Shown in pieces: positions 17,464 to 26,312 of a DNA stretch of 64,000 nucleotides. The notes under the pieces are model-generated. The model saw only the letters and a program-made list of their open reading frames with translations. It searched no databases and was not told the origin of the DNA. Every line of letters begins with the position of its first letter. Positions within the stretch are counted from its first letter, which is position 1. The translations under genes and the position numbers were made by a program. Source of the DNA: Tateyamaria sp. Alg231-49 (GTDB taxonomy: Bacteria; Pseudomonadota; Alphaproteobacteria; Rhodobacterales; Rhodobacteraceae); assembly GCF_900143535.1 (NCBI RefSeq), contig NZ_FRFA01000002.1:372001-436000 (forward strand). Direction: 5' to 3'.

Positions 17464-17850
17464 ATGCCATCCACACCTGAAGCCAACAAGGCAAACGCGA
17501 TTGCGTTTTACGACCTGATGTTCAACCAGTGCGAACCACGGGCCGCGATCGAGGCCTATGTGGGCGATGTCTATATCCAACACAATCCGCATGTCGGGGA
17601 CGGCAAGGAGGCCTTCATTTCCTATTTCGAGGAAATGGCGGCGGGCTATCCGGGCAAAGAGGTGCGGTTTATCCGCTCTATCGCTGAAGGCGACCTGGTC
17701 GTTTTGCACTGCCACCAAACCTGGCCAGGCAGTGATGACTACGCGGGTATGGATATCTTTCGCTTTGATCAGAACGGCAAGGTGGTTGAACACTGGGATG
17801 TGCTGCAAGTGATCGCGGGAGAGTCCAAGAACGACAACGGACTGTTCTGA
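17464..17850 (+). CDS. NTF2-like / SnoaL-like protein
   Basis: A 128-residue cone-fold protein: NAIAFYDLMFNQCEPRAAIEAYVGDVYIQHNPHVGDG is the standard SnoaL-like opening, and MDIFRFDQNGKVVEHWDVLQ the closing strand. Members are found as small hydrolases, isomerases or ligand-binding proteins, and this one gives no further clue. It follows AsmA by 32 bases with a GGAG site, possibly in the same transcript, and converges on the phosphomannomutase gene. Confidence 0.85.
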   Translation: MPSTPEANKANAIAFYDLMFNQCEPRAAIEAYVGDVYIQHNPHVGDGKEAFISYFEEMAAGYPGKEVRFIRSIAEGDLVVLHCHQTWPGSDDYAGMDIFRFDQNGKVVEHWDVLQVIAGESKNDNGLF

Positions 17851-17890
17851 AAGATCAGGCTAGTGCGCCCGCATCCTGCGCCCGCTGTGC

Positions 17891-19387
17891 TTAAAATGTC
17901 TGGTCGTAATCGCCGACGCCCGGTTCTGTGCGGATCACGTCATCGATGTCTTTAAATATTGCGCGCAGTTCCGCCTCGGACTCTGGGCTTTCACATACCA
18001 CGACAAGGTTCGGTGTGTTGGACGAGGCACGGACCAATCCCCAACCGCCATTGTCCAGGATCACACGGGCGCCGTTCACCGTCACGACCTCTTTGATCAG
18101 GCGACCGCCGATGGATCCACCGTTCTCGTGCCGATCAACCAGCTTCGCAACGATCCGTTCAAGGATGTCGTATTTCTCAGTATCCGCTGCATAGGGCGAC
18201 ATCGTCGGGGTGGCATAGGTCTTGGGCAGGGCACGGCGCAGGTCGGACATTTTCATATCCGGGTTCCTGTCCATCAACTTACAGATTTCGACAGCCACCC
18301 GCATTCCGCAGTCATAACCACGCCCGATGGGCTCAGCGAGAAAATAGTGGCCTGACTTTTCAAACCCCGCCAGCGCGCCCAGCTCCTTGACCCTACGTTT
18401 CATATGGCTGTGCCCGGTTTTCCAGTAGTCCGCCGTCACACCATGTTTGATCAGTTCTGGATCCGAGGCGAACAGGCCGGTGGATTTTACATCTGCAACG
18501 AAGGTCGCATTGGGATAAATCTTGGCCAGATCGCGGGCCATGATGACGCCAACCTTGTCGGCAAAGATTTCTTCGCCTTCGTCATCCACAACGCCGCAGC
18601 GGTCACCGTCTCCATCAAAGCCAAGCGCGAAATCCGCACCTGATGCTTTCACGCTGGCGGCCATGTCATGCAGCATCTCCATGGCCTCAGGATTGGGATT
18701 GTAGTGAGGGAAAGTGTAGTCGAGGGTGTTGTGGCTCTCTACCACTTCGACTCCAAGCCGGCGGAACAACTCAGGGGCAAAAGCGGCCGCTGTGCCATTG
18801 CCGGTCGCGCAAACGACCTTGAGCGCTCGGGTCATTTTGAAATCACCCACCAGGTCTTGCAGATAGGCTTCCCGTACCCCGTCGACGAATTCGTAGCCTC
18901 CGCGTGGACGCGGTTCGCCCCGACCGTTCAGAACGATCTCCCGCAACTCGCTCATCTCGTTCGGGCCGTGAGTAAGGGGGCGTTCAAAGCCCATCTTGAC
19001 ACCCGTCCAGCCGTTGGGATTGTGGCTGGCTGTCACCATTGCGACGGCGGGTACATTTAGGTGAAATTGGCTGAAATAGGCCATCGGGGACACAGCTGGA
19101 CCGATGTCCTTGACCTGAATCCCAGCCTGCATCAGCCCCAGCATCAGCGCGTTTTTGATCGACAGCGAATAGTCACGATAATCGTTGGCCACCGCGATTT
19201 CAGGCTTTATCCCGCGACGGTGCATCTGTGTGCCAAGCCCCAATCCAAGGGCCGTGATGCCGGGCAGGTTGATCTCGTCCGGGTATTTCCAGCGCGCATC
19301 ATACTCGCGAAAACCCGTTGGCGCGATCATCGGGTCGCGTAGGAATTCCCACGTGTTAGGCGTGACAATCGGTGCGGGTTTGTTCAT
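17891..19387 (-). CDS. Phosphomannomutase/phosphoglucomutase
   Basis: A 498-residue alpha-D-phosphohexomutase. The phosphoserine loop is VTASHNPNGWTGVKMG near residue 120, the metal loop FDGDGDRCGVVDDEGEE near residue 255, and the sugar-binding loop EKSGHYF near residue 340. It interconverts hexose 1- and 6-phosphates to feed nucleotide-sugar synthesis. It is the last gene after kpsT, kpsE and kdsA on the same strand, which suggests supply of GDP-mannose or UDP-glucose precursors for exported polysaccharide or LPS. Confidence 0.92.
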   Translation of the reverse strand: MNKPAPIVTPNTWEFLRDPMIAPTGFREYDARWKYPDEINLPGITALGLGLGTQMHRRGIKPEIAVANDYRDYSLSIKNALMLGLMQAGIQVKDIGPAVSPMAYFSQFHLNVPAVAMVTASHNPNGWTGVKMGFERPLTHGPNEMSELREIVLNGRGEPRPRGGYEFVDGVREAYLQDLVGDFKMTRALKVVCATGNGTAAAFAPELFRRLGVEVVESHNTLDYTFPHYNPNPEAMEMLHDMAASVKASGADFALGFDGDGDRCGVVDDEGEEIFADKVGVIMARDLAKIYPNATFVADVKSTGLFASDPELIKHGVTADYWKTGHSHMKRRVKELGALAGFEKSGHYFLAEPIGRGYDCGMRVAVEICKLMDRNPDMKMSDLRRALPKTYATPTMSPYAADTEKYDILERIVAKLVDRHENGGSIGGRLIKEVVTVNGARVILDNGGWGLVRASSNTPNLVVVCESPESEAELRAIFKDIDDVIRTEPGVGDYDQTF

Positions 19388-19415
19388 CGAAACATACTCT
19401 GCGTTGGAAACGGGA

Positions 19416-20249
19416 TTAAATCGAAAGAGGATCGGCCTTGGCCAACGCGTCGAACTGCATCAGGCTTTCGACAAGGCGGGGCATCTGATCCAGATATACC
19501 ATGTTCGGCCCATCCGAGGGTGCGTTGTCGGGATCAGGATGGGTTTCTATGAACACACAAGCCACGCCAAGAGCGACCGCGGCGCGGGCCATGACGGGGG
19601 CAAATTCCCGCTGTCCACCACTTGAACCACCTTGCCCACCGGGTTGCTGTACCGAATGGGTGGCGTCCATCACCACCGGGTATCCCGTTTGCGCCATTTG
19701 CGGCAGGCTGCGCATGTCGGCCACCAGCGTGTTGTACCCAAACGAGGTGCCGCGTTCGGTCAGCAGAATGCGGTCGTTGCCGGTGCTTTCAACCTTGGTG
19801 ATGATGTTGGGCATTTCCCAAGGGGCCAGAAATTGGCCCTTCTTGATATTGACGGCAGCCCCGGTATTGCCTGCAGCCAATAGCATGTCAGTCTGGCGGC
19901 ATAGAAAGGCGGGGATCTGTATGATGTCTGCCACCTCGGCGGCGACCGCGCATTGCGCTTCGTTGTGTACATCCGTCAGGACCGGCACACCGAACGTGTC
20001 TTTGATCGATTGCAAGGCCGCCAAACCGGCATCAACCCCCATGCCGCGTTGCCCGGACAAGGACGTGCGGTTGGCTTTGTCGTAGCTTGCCTTGAACACA
20101 TATTGCGCACCGGCGGCTTTACAGGCCTCTTGCATCTTTCCCGCAATCTCGTGGCCCTGATCGAGGCTTTCGATCTGGCAAGGGCCCGCGATTATCGTCA
20201 GGGGGCGGTCATTGCCGATGGTCAGGTCGGCGACTTGGACGTGTTTCAT
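19416..20249 (-). CDS. kdsA: 3-deoxy-8-phosphooctulonate synthase (KDO-8-P synthase)
   Basis: A 277-residue DAHP-synthase-fold enzyme. Family signatures are IIAGPCQIESLDQGHEIA near residue 19, FKASYDKANRTSLSGQRG near residue 53, and VMDATHSVQQPGG near residue 195. It condenses arabinose 5-phosphate with phosphoenolpyruvate to give KDO-8-phosphate, used for LPS core and for the KDO linker of group 2-type capsules. It begins two bases before the kpsE stop region, in the capsule-export operon. Confidence 0.95.
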   Translation of the reverse strand: MKHVQVADLTIGNDRPLTIIAGPCQIESLDQGHEIAGKMQEACKAAGAQYVFKASYDKANRTSLSGQRGMGVDAGLAALQSIKDTFGVPVLTDVHNEAQCAVAAEVADIIQIPAFLCRQTDMLLAAGNTGAAVNIKKGQFLAPWEMPNIITKVESTGNDRILLTERGTSFGYNTLVADMRSLPQMAQTGYPVVMDATHSVQQPGGQGGSSGGQREFAPVMARAAVALGVACVFIETHPDPDNAPSDGPNMVYLDQMPRLVESLMQFDALAKADPLSI

Positions 20250-20250
20250 G

Positions 20251-21942
20251 TTAGCTGGTCACTTGTTCTCTGAGGATCGACGCGGTGAGCGAGATCATCA
20301 GATAGATGCCTGCAAAGACCAGAAAAGCCAAGATCGTGTTCTCAAATGCGCGTGGATAGGACGGTTCTTCGCTCGCGATTGGTTCAACCGCAACCGTCAG
20401 GTAGCGTACCTGACGCGATGCCTCGACCCGGGCCTGTTCCATCGTTTGCAGCGCCGATTGCATCATCATGTCGCGCGCGGCGAGATCGGCTTGGGCGATC
20501 TGGATGCGCGCGGCCAGTTCAGCAAGAGAATTCTCACCCCGCGACACATCTGTCATTTTGCTGTTCAGCAGGTTCAGCTGTGTTTTGAGGATCTCCAGAG
20601 TTCCTCGGGCTCCATCCACCCGGCTTTGGTTTGGACGTGAATTGTTGAGCAAGCTCGCCAGTTCGATCTCTTTCTCGATGACTTGCGTTTCGAGTTGCGA
20701 AATCTGGGCGCGAAGCGAGGCGATCACGCCTTCCGGGTCCAGTGTTGAACCCTCAATCTGCAGGCGCACAAGAGCCTCTTGGGCGGCGCGACGATCGATC
20801 TCGGCGCGGTCAAACCCCTCGCGGGCATCGCGCATTTGATCTTCACGCTTTTGCTGAGACAGGTTGTTGACCCGTTGTTCCGAGTACTCGATCAACTGGC
20901 GGGAAAAATCCGCGGATACTTGCGGATCTGCCGCGGCCACTTCCATGCGGATCATGCCTTCGGTCGGGTCGTAGCCGATTTTTACATTTTTCTTGTAGAC
21001 CTTATAGGCCTCTTCGTTTGTTGGGTCTGCGCTGAGGCGCTGGATTGGATCAATCCAATCTTGGGTGAAGTGGGACTTGAACCCAACATCCTGATCAAGG
21101 CGCAGCATCGCGTCTTTGGACTGCAAAAAGCCTTGTACCGCGATGCTGTCGGAATTGGTCGCAAACTGAGTGGGTAACAGACCGCCCAACGGACCACCGC
21201 CGCCCGAACCTTCATTCTGGATGATCAGAAACTCGGATTTGGTGGCGTACATCGGCGTGGCGATGGCGTAAAAATAGTATCCTGCCAAAAAGGTAGGCAG
21301 CATCACGAAAAAGGCCAGCCGAACCAGCAAAAGGCCAGTCTTGCGACGCCGTCTGCGGGCGATGTCGCGCTGGATGTTGAACATTTCCTGCGCACGACGG
21401 TCTGCGGGGCTGACCTCGGTTGAAGGCAGTTGCTGTTTTTTGACTGGCACTGTCTGAGGCAGTTGCACACGGCCTTTGGCAGCACCCGCGCCCCCTTCGG
21501 ATGCGGGCTGGCTGGCAAACGCATCCGGGGCGCCACCCTCATGTGGTTCGGCACCGGCCTGCGGCACGACCAGTTCCAGCATGTTTGAGCGCTGAAACGG
21601 ATCGATGCCCTTGGCACGCAGTAGGCGCACTGCGTCGAAATCGGAGGTGGCTGGCAGCTTGTGCTTTTGCGCGACGCGGCGCGCCATGCGCAACTGGCGG
21701 CCCGTCAGACCTTCCTGACGGATGGCATCAATGGTATTTCCGCTGTCCACCTGTTCGGGTGAAGATGCCCCGCTTGCGGCTGTGGATTGGGGGGCTGCGG
21801 GCTTTGCACTACTTTTGGGTACAGGAGCATCCCGCTGCACCGCCTTGACGGGTTGTGGTTGAATGCTGCCAGCATCAGCCTGCTCCGCCGATGGAGCGGC
21901 ACGTTTGATACGGAACTTTCTAGCTTTGGGTTTCGTAGTCAT
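20251..21942 (-). CDS. Capsule polysaccharide export inner-membrane protein (KpsE/CtrB/BexC type)
   Basis: A 563-residue polysaccharide co-polymerase-like protein. About 210 cytosolic residues come first, rich in Ala/Pro/Ser, then TM1 (LLVRLAFFVMLPTFLAGYYFYAIATP), a periplasmic region with long coiled coils, and a C-terminal TM2 (FLVFAGIYLMISLTASIL). The long cytosolic extension carries a small conserved-looking segment (RQLRMARRVAQKHKL). The ATG at 21942 overlaps the kpsT end by 23 bases; the frame opens at TTG 21972. It should link the ABC exporter to the outer-membrane channel. Confidence 0.85.
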   Translation of the reverse strand: MTTKPKARKFRIKRAAPSAEQADAGSIQPQPVKAVQRDAPVPKSSAKPAAPQSTAASGASSPEQVDSGNTIDAIRQEGLTGRQLRMARRVAQKHKLPATSDFDAVRLLRAKGIDPFQRSNMLELVVPQAGAEPHEGGAPDAFASQPASEGGAGAAKGRVQLPQTVPVKKQQLPSTEVSPADRRAQEMFNIQRDIARRRRRKTGLLLVRLAFFVMLPTFLAGYYFYAIATPMYATKSEFLIIQNEGSGGGGPLGGLLPTQFATNSDSIAVQGFLQSKDAMLRLDQDVGFKSHFTQDWIDPIQRLSADPTNEEAYKVYKKNVKIGYDPTEGMIRMEVAAADPQVSADFSRQLIEYSEQRVNNLSQQKREDQMRDAREGFDRAEIDRRAAQEALVRLQIEGSTLDPEGVIASLRAQISQLETQVIEKEIELASLLNNSRPNQSRVDGARGTLEILKTQLNLLNSKMTDVSRGENSLAELAARIQIAQADLAARDMMMQSALQTMEQARVEASRQVRYLTVAVEPIASEEPSYPRAFENTILAFLVFAGIYLMISLTASILREQVTS

Positions 21943-22579
21943 AAAGCCGTTTCGCCTCTTCCAGCGTGTCAAACATGTGCAGCTGGCCGTCTAGAAGGAC
22001 GGCAGCCGATCGCGCGAACTTTTCAAGGGTTTGCGCCTGATGTGACACGATTATTATTGTTGTGGTGCGCAGCCGTTCCTGCAGCACCTCGCCTGCTTTT
22101 CGGTTGAATTCGACGTCGGTGCTTGACGGCATTCCTTCGTCGATCAGATAAATATCGAAATCCAGTGCCAGCATAAGGGAAAACGAAAACCGCGCGCGCA
22201 TGCCCGAGGAATAGGTGCCGATGGGTTGGTCGAAATATTCACCAAGATTGCACAGCCAGCGGCAAAAGCTTTCGACATAGTCGGGGTCAAGCCCGTAAAG
22301 ACGCGCAATATAGCGACAGTTTTCGTGGGCCGAAATCTTGGAGATCACCCCGCCCATGAAGCCGAGAGGGAACGAGATGTTGCAGCCGCGCCGAATTTCG
22401 CCCTCATCCGGTTTTTCCAGCCCCGCCATCATGTTGATCAAAGTCGTTTTGCCCGTGCCGTTTGGGGCCAGCACGCCAAGCGAATGCCCCAGTTCAACGC
22501 GAAAAGACACACGGTCAAGGATCACCTTGTGCTGTGTGCCAGTCCAAAAGGACTTGGAAACATTTTCAAACTCAAGCAT
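21920..22579 (-). CDS. Polysaccharide ABC transporter ATP-binding protein (KpsT type)
   Basis: A 219-residue ATPase with Walker A LAPNGTGKTTLINMMAG near residue 37, the KpsT-family ISFPLGFMGG stretch, signature TYSSGMRARFSFSLMLALDFD near residue 140 and Walker B IYLIDEGM. It energises export of capsule-type polysaccharide. It is the first gene of the operon kpsT-kpsE-kdsA-phosphomannomutase. The expected permease gene (kpsM) is not adjacent or elsewhere in the window, so it must be encoded at another locus. Confidence 0.88.
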   Translation of the reverse strand: MLEFENVSKSFWTGTQHKVILDRVSFRVELGHSLGVLAPNGTGKTTLINMMAGLEKPDEGEIRRGCNISFPLGFMGGVISKISAHENCRYIARLYGLDPDYVESFCRWLCNLGEYFDQPIGTYSSGMRARFSFSLMLALDFDIYLIDEGMPSSTDVEFNRKAGEVLQERLRTTTIIIVSHQAQTLEKFARSAAVLLDGQLHMFDTLEEAKRLYDYETQS

Positions 22580-22714
22580 CCCGTTGCTCCGCGGTGTGCT
22601 GGTGGTGCCGTCAAGGTTGACGTGGTCGGCGCGGTCCCTCCTTAACAGAGGTGTGTTTACGGCCTAATCCTCAACGTTGACCGCATTATGTCTAAGTTCA
22701 CGTTAAATGTACAG

Positions 22715-22756
22715 GTTCCACGCTGCACTGTTGCGCCGCGTGGAACAATCGATTTT
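22715..22756. terminator. Hairpin with T-run in the kpsT/permease intergenic region
   Basis: GTTCCACGC (22715-22723) and GCGTGGAAC (22738-22746) form a perfect nine-base-pair stem with a 14-base loop, followed on the plus strand by TTTTT at 22752-22756. No plus-strand gene ends nearby. It may stop the minus-strand permease transcript from entering kpsT, or be a regulatory structure. The rest of 22580-22799 shows nothing clear. Confidence 0.4.
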
Positions 22757-22799
22757 TAGCAGTCTTGGCGGAGTTTCGCCGTGGGTAGGGGACCTTTGA

Positions 22800-23831
22800 T
22801 CAGGCCATCACCTGCCAGGCCATACCGGCGAGAATTGACCCCGTAAGGGCAAAGCCAAGATAGGCCGCAAACACGCGCGGTTTCACCAGCGCCCAGACCG
22901 CAATTGCCGCCGGAATCGAACTGACGCCACCTGCAATCATGAACGACATCGCCGCACCATTTGCCATGCCTTGATCCAGCAGATCGCCAATCAGGGGGGC
23001 CGCCGCATACCCATTGAGGTAGGCTGGCATTCCCACCAAAGCGCCCAGCATGATGGTGCCGATGCCAGTCCCGCCAAGCACGTTGGCAATAAGATCGGCA
23101 GGCATGTAAAAGACCATCAATCCTTCGATCACATAGGCCAGTGTCAGCCATTTCAGCAGGAAGGTGGCGTTCTCAAGTCCAGCACTGCGGAAGATGGCGA
23201 CCCGGTCGCTGTCTCGCCAGAACTTCCATACTGGCTTGGCTGAAAACGGGGCTTTTACTCCGCAGCATCCACCCACCGCAGGTTTTTCCCGCAATGGGTT
23301 GGTGAACACAGGCGTGCCGGACAGAAGCAATGTGCCAAAGCCGCCGAACATGCCCAACGCGATGGCTGCCACGGTTTTGGCCAGCGCAAATTCCATACTG
23401 ATTGCACCTGTAGTAATCGCAAACATGGCCGGGTCCATCAAAGGGGAGGCCAGCCAGAACGCCATAACAGCCCCCAGCGGCGCACCCACGGCAAGAAGGG
23501 CTGCGATGAACGGAATGACCTCGCATGAACAGAACGGAGAAAGGCCGCCCAGCAGAGCGGCCATTACAATCATGCGCGCGGGGTTGCCTTCAAAGGCTTT
23601 GGCCAGCAGGTTTTCGGCCCCTGTCGCTTTGAGATAGGCGATGGCCAGTACGGCAAAGGCGATGAAAGGCATCGTGCCCGCCAGTGCCTTGGCCGCGAAA
23701 ATCAGGACATCGTCAACTTGTGCAGTGTCAAGAAGTGCGACGAGCAGGACGATGACGCCAATGGCCAGCCAGACGCGGTCAATGCGTGCCAGCCAGTTGG
23801 TGCGCGGAATTGGGGTGGTTGTATCAGCCAT
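22800..23831 (-). CDS. ArsP-like permease (DUF318 / UPF0718 family)
   Basis: A 343-residue membrane protein with about ten helices in two halves. The first half holds SPFCSCEVIPFIAALLAVGAPLG near residue 97, the CSC motif of ArsP-type permeases, and the second half has GMPAYLNGYAAAPL. A cytosolic GGCCGVKAP segment adds further cysteines. ArsP exports trivalent organoarsenicals; other members may move other ligands. It overlaps an upstream arsR-type gene by eight bases and is presumably repressed by it. Confidence 0.82.
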   Translation of the reverse strand: MADTTTPIPRTNWLARIDRVWLAIGVIVLLVALLDTAQVDDVLIFAAKALAGTMPFIAFAVLAIAYLKATGAENLLAKAFEGNPARMIVMAALLGGLSPFCSCEVIPFIAALLAVGAPLGAVMAFWLASPLMDPAMFAITTGAISMEFALAKTVAAIALGMFGGFGTLLLSGTPVFTNPLREKPAVGGCCGVKAPFSAKPVWKFWRDSDRVAIFRSAGLENATFLLKWLTLAYVIEGLMVFYMPADLIANVLGGTGIGTIMLGALVGMPAYLNGYAAAPLIGDLLDQGMANGAAMSFMIAGGVSSIPAAIAVWALVKPRVFAAYLGFALTGSILAGMAWQVMA

Positions 23832-24168
23832 TGTTTGCGTCCTTTTGGAAATCCACGCTGTCGGCGCAGCACTCAGTCAGCAGAAAAGCCGAGAGGCTTT
23901 GCACTTCGTCAAATGCGACGGCTGCGCAGATGATCGAACGGCCCTGACGCGATTGCTTTACAAGGCCCGCGGTCGACAAAATTTTCATATGATGTGTAAG
24001 GGTCGAACCCGTTACACCGGTCCGCTCTCCAAGGTCGCCGATGCTCAGACCTTCGGGGCCTGCGCGTACAAGCGTACGCAGAACGGACAAGCGTTGTTCG
24101 GACCCAAGTGCTGCAAATGCACTGGCGGCGCGGGTGAGATCGAGCGGGTGGGGCGATTCCATTTTCAT
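23824..24168 (-). CDS. ArsR family winged-helix repressor
   Basis: A 114-residue ArsR/SmtB regulator: FAALGSEQRLSVLRTLVRAGPEGLSIGDLGERTGVTG precedes the recognition helix STLTHHMKILSTAGLVKQ. A C-terminal CC pair (LLTECCADS near residue 99) may bind the inducer. Unlike classical ArsR it lacks the ELCVCDL alpha3 site. It is cotranscribed with the ArsP-like permease. Two operator-like palindromes lie directly upstream of its ATG, so it probably represses its own operon. Confidence 0.88.
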   Translation of the reverse strand: MKMESPHPLDLTRAASAFAALGSEQRLSVLRTLVRAGPEGLSIGDLGERTGVTGSTLTHHMKILSTAGLVKQSRQGRSIICAAVAFDEVQSLSAFLLTECCADSVDFQKDANNG

Positions 24169-24228
24169 ATTTCTAGAATTGTCGAAATGAAGGAGGTCTG
24201 CAAGTATTATTTCGACAAATATCGAAAT
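24169..24228. promoter_or_regulatory. Paired ArsR operators
   Basis: Two 20-base palindromes lie 40 bases apart centre to centre, on the same helical face: ATTTC-N10-GAAAT at 24169-24188 and the better ATTTCGA-N6-TCGAAAT at 24209-24228. They fill the 87-base gap between the arsR start and the divergent UDG-family gene, so the latter may be co-regulated. Confidence 0.65.
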
Positions 24229-24255
24229 GTTTGCCTAAGCCTCTGGAGTGTTTAG

Positions 24256-24846
24256 ATGTTTAGTATGAGTATCGAAGCTGATCTTGGCGCTTGTACGATC
24301 TGTGCGGATCGCTTTGCCGCAACGCAAACACAACACCGGCCCCGCCCAGTTGTGTGGTTTCGCCCCGGCGTGCGCATCCTCGTGGCCGGTCAGGCCCCCG
24401 GAGCACGGGTTCACGAAAGCGGGCGTCCCTTTACCGACCCCTCCGGCGATCGGTTGCGCGATTGGCTGGGGATGGATTCAGAGACATTCTATGACCGCGA
24501 CAAGCTGGCGATTGTACCGATGGCCTTCTGCTTTCCCGGCTACAACGCCAAGGGGTCAGACCTGCCGCCGCCCAAAGTTTGCGCTCAAACATGGCGGCAT
24601 CAGGTGATGGCCCATGTTGGTGAGGTTCCGCTTGTTCTGCTCATCGGGGGGTATGCCCAAAGCTGGCATTTGGGCGCGAAAGCAGGAGTGACACAGACGG
24701 TTGCTGACTGGCGCAAATACGCCCCGCAAAGCTTCCCCTTGCCTCACCCGTCCTGGCGCAATACCGGGTGGCTGAAGAAGAACCCGTGGTTTGAGGCTGA
24801 AGTGCTACCCGCACTGCGCGCCCGAGTGAAAGACGTTCTGGCATGA
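24256..24846 (+). CDS. Uracil-DNA glycosylase family protein
   Basis: A 196-residue protein of the UDG superfamily (COG1573 type). Motif 1 is VAGQAPGARVHESGRPFTDPSG near residue 43, and motif 2 is HPSWRNTGWLKKNPW near residue 170. The Asp/Asn water-activating position of classic UDGs is not obvious, and the early CTICADRF lacks the full four-Cys cluster pattern of type 4 enzymes. DNA uracil excision is likely but unproven. It is divergent from arsR and overlaps the next gene by ATGA. Confidence 0.8.
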   Translation: MFSMSIEADLGACTICADRFAATQTQHRPRPVVWFRPGVRILVAGQAPGARVHESGRPFTDPSGDRLRDWLGMDSETFYDRDKLAIVPMAFCFPGYNAKGSDLPPPKVCAQTWRHQVMAHVGEVPLVLLIGGYAQSWHLGAKAGVTQTVADWRKYAPQSFPLPHPSWRNTGWLKKNPWFEAEVLPALRARVKDVLA

Positions 24847-25631
24847 CTGAGACCCCTCTTGATATCGCGCATAAGGCAATGTCCGCCGCCCCAAACGATG
24901 ACGCATTGCGCCTGCGCTTTTTCGAACGCCTCGGCGATGCAGAATTGTTTTTGCTGCTGGAGAACGAGGCAGAGGGCGATGCGGTCACCCCTCAAGTCTT
25001 TGATCCGGGCTCCGGCTCTATCGTTTTGGTTTTTGACCGACCAGAAAGGATGAGTGCATTTGTCGGGGTTGAGGTGCCCTATGTGGCACTGTCGGGGCGG
25101 GTCATCGCGGGGCTGCTTGCCGAACAGAACCTTGGGCTGGGGCTGAACATGGGGGTGGCGCCCTCGTCCTTTCTGCTCGATGCGGACGGGGTGAAGTGGC
25201 TGGCGCAAACTCTGGGCCATAGCCCGGACGAAGTTGAGGCGCAGTTGGCTGAAGTTGCCCCTCCGACTGGTCTGCCGGATGTGCTGATCTCTGCACTTGA
25301 TACCAAGCTGGCAACTGCCACGGGATTGGCGCAACTCGCCTATCTTGTGAGCAGCACCGATACATCTGGCGCGCGTGGCCATCTGCTGGCCTTTGTCGGG
25401 GCCGCACCGGGTGCGGAGCCTGCTTTGGCACGGGCCGCGTCTGAGGCGCTGACTTTTTCGGGGATCGAGGCAGGCGCGATGGATGTTGCTTTTTTTGACG
25501 CCAATGAGCCGATCACTGAGCGGCTTGCACGGGTCGGATTGCGCTTTGATCTGCCCCAACCTGCGCCGGTGCGGAGCCCCGAAGCCATCGCACCCGGATC
25601 CGATCCGGACCATCCGCCCAAGTTACGCTGA
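24843..25631 (+). CDS. SseB family protein
   Basis: A 262-residue soluble protein. The first half fits the SseB N-terminal domain (FFERLGDAELFLLLENEAEGDAVTPQVFD, then VLVFDRPERMSAFVGVEVPYVALSGRVIAGLL), and the second half resembles the SseB C-terminal domain. SseB-domain proteins have no settled enzymatic role. The ATG overlaps the UDG-family stop, so the two are translationally coupled. Confidence 0.75.
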   Translation: MTETPLDIAHKAMSAAPNDDALRLRFFERLGDAELFLLLENEAEGDAVTPQVFDPGSGSIVLVFDRPERMSAFVGVEVPYVALSGRVIAGLLAEQNLGLGLNMGVAPSSFLLDADGVKWLAQTLGHSPDEVEAQLAEVAPPTGLPDVLISALDTKLATATGLAQLAYLVSSTDTSGARGHLLAFVGAAPGAEPALARAASEALTFSGIEAGAMDVAFFDANEPITERLARVGLRFDLPQPAPVRSPEAIAPGSDPDHPPKLR

Positions 25632-25783
25632 TCACGCCCGGGTTTCAGACAGTCACATCCGCGCGAGACGGTCTGATAAGGGCAACGCCGATCCTTTATA
25701 GTTGTAGCACCAGCAGGGCAGATAACGCGACCTGTTGCCCCGAACATGACCAGATGCCATTGTGCAAAAAGGATACTTGAAAA

Positions 25784-26311
25784 ATGATGAACCGTTTCAC
25801 CCTTGCCGTTGTTGGTGCCGCCAGCGCACTGACCTTTGCCACAAGCGCTTTTGCGGGTCCCCAGTATCTGGACGAGACCGGCTATGCGGTGTCGGGATAT
25901 GACGTTGTGGCCTATTTTGGTCTGGAACAATCGCCGGTTGGTCAGTCCCAGCCTGCTGGCGTGCCGGGCAAATCGTCCATCACGGCAGACTACAATGGCG
26001 CGACATTTGCGTTTTCTACTGAGGCAAACCGGGATGCGTTTGTGGCCAATCCAGCCAAGTACGCTCCTCAGTATGACGGCCACTGCGCCTACGGCGTGGC
26101 CAAAGGCGGCAAAGTGCCCGGCAACCCGAACCTTTGGCGCATCGTGGACGGCAAACTGTTCCTGAACATCAACACAGCTGTTGTTGGTTTCTGGGAAGAA
26201 GACATTCCGCGCAACCTTGATCTGTCCGAAGACAACTGGGTATCGCTGGACGCAAATCCCGCCTCCGAAAACACGATCCCGAAATTCTCGAGCGCTGCAC
26301 CGCAGGGCTAA
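25784..26311 (+). CDS. Secreted YHS domain protein
   Basis: A 175-residue protein with a signal peptide (MMNRFTLAVVGAASALTFATSAFA) and one YHS-like domain: YAVSGYDVVAYF, then YNGATFAFSTEANRDAFVANPAKYAPQYDGHCAYGVAKG. YHS domains occur in metal-handling and redox proteins, and the conserved Cys and His here may bind a metal in the periplasm. A close relative pattern is common in marine alphaproteobacteria. A rhodanese-domain gene follows within two bases. Confidence 0.85.
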   Translation: MMNRFTLAVVGAASALTFATSAFAGPQYLDETGYAVSGYDVVAYFGLEQSPVGQSQPAGVPGKSSITADYNGATFAFSTEANRDAFVANPAKYAPQYDGHCAYGVAKGGKVPGNPNLWRIVDGKLFLNINTAVVGFWEEDIPRNLDLSEDNWVSLDANPASENTIPKFSSAAPQG

Positions 26312-26312
26312 C

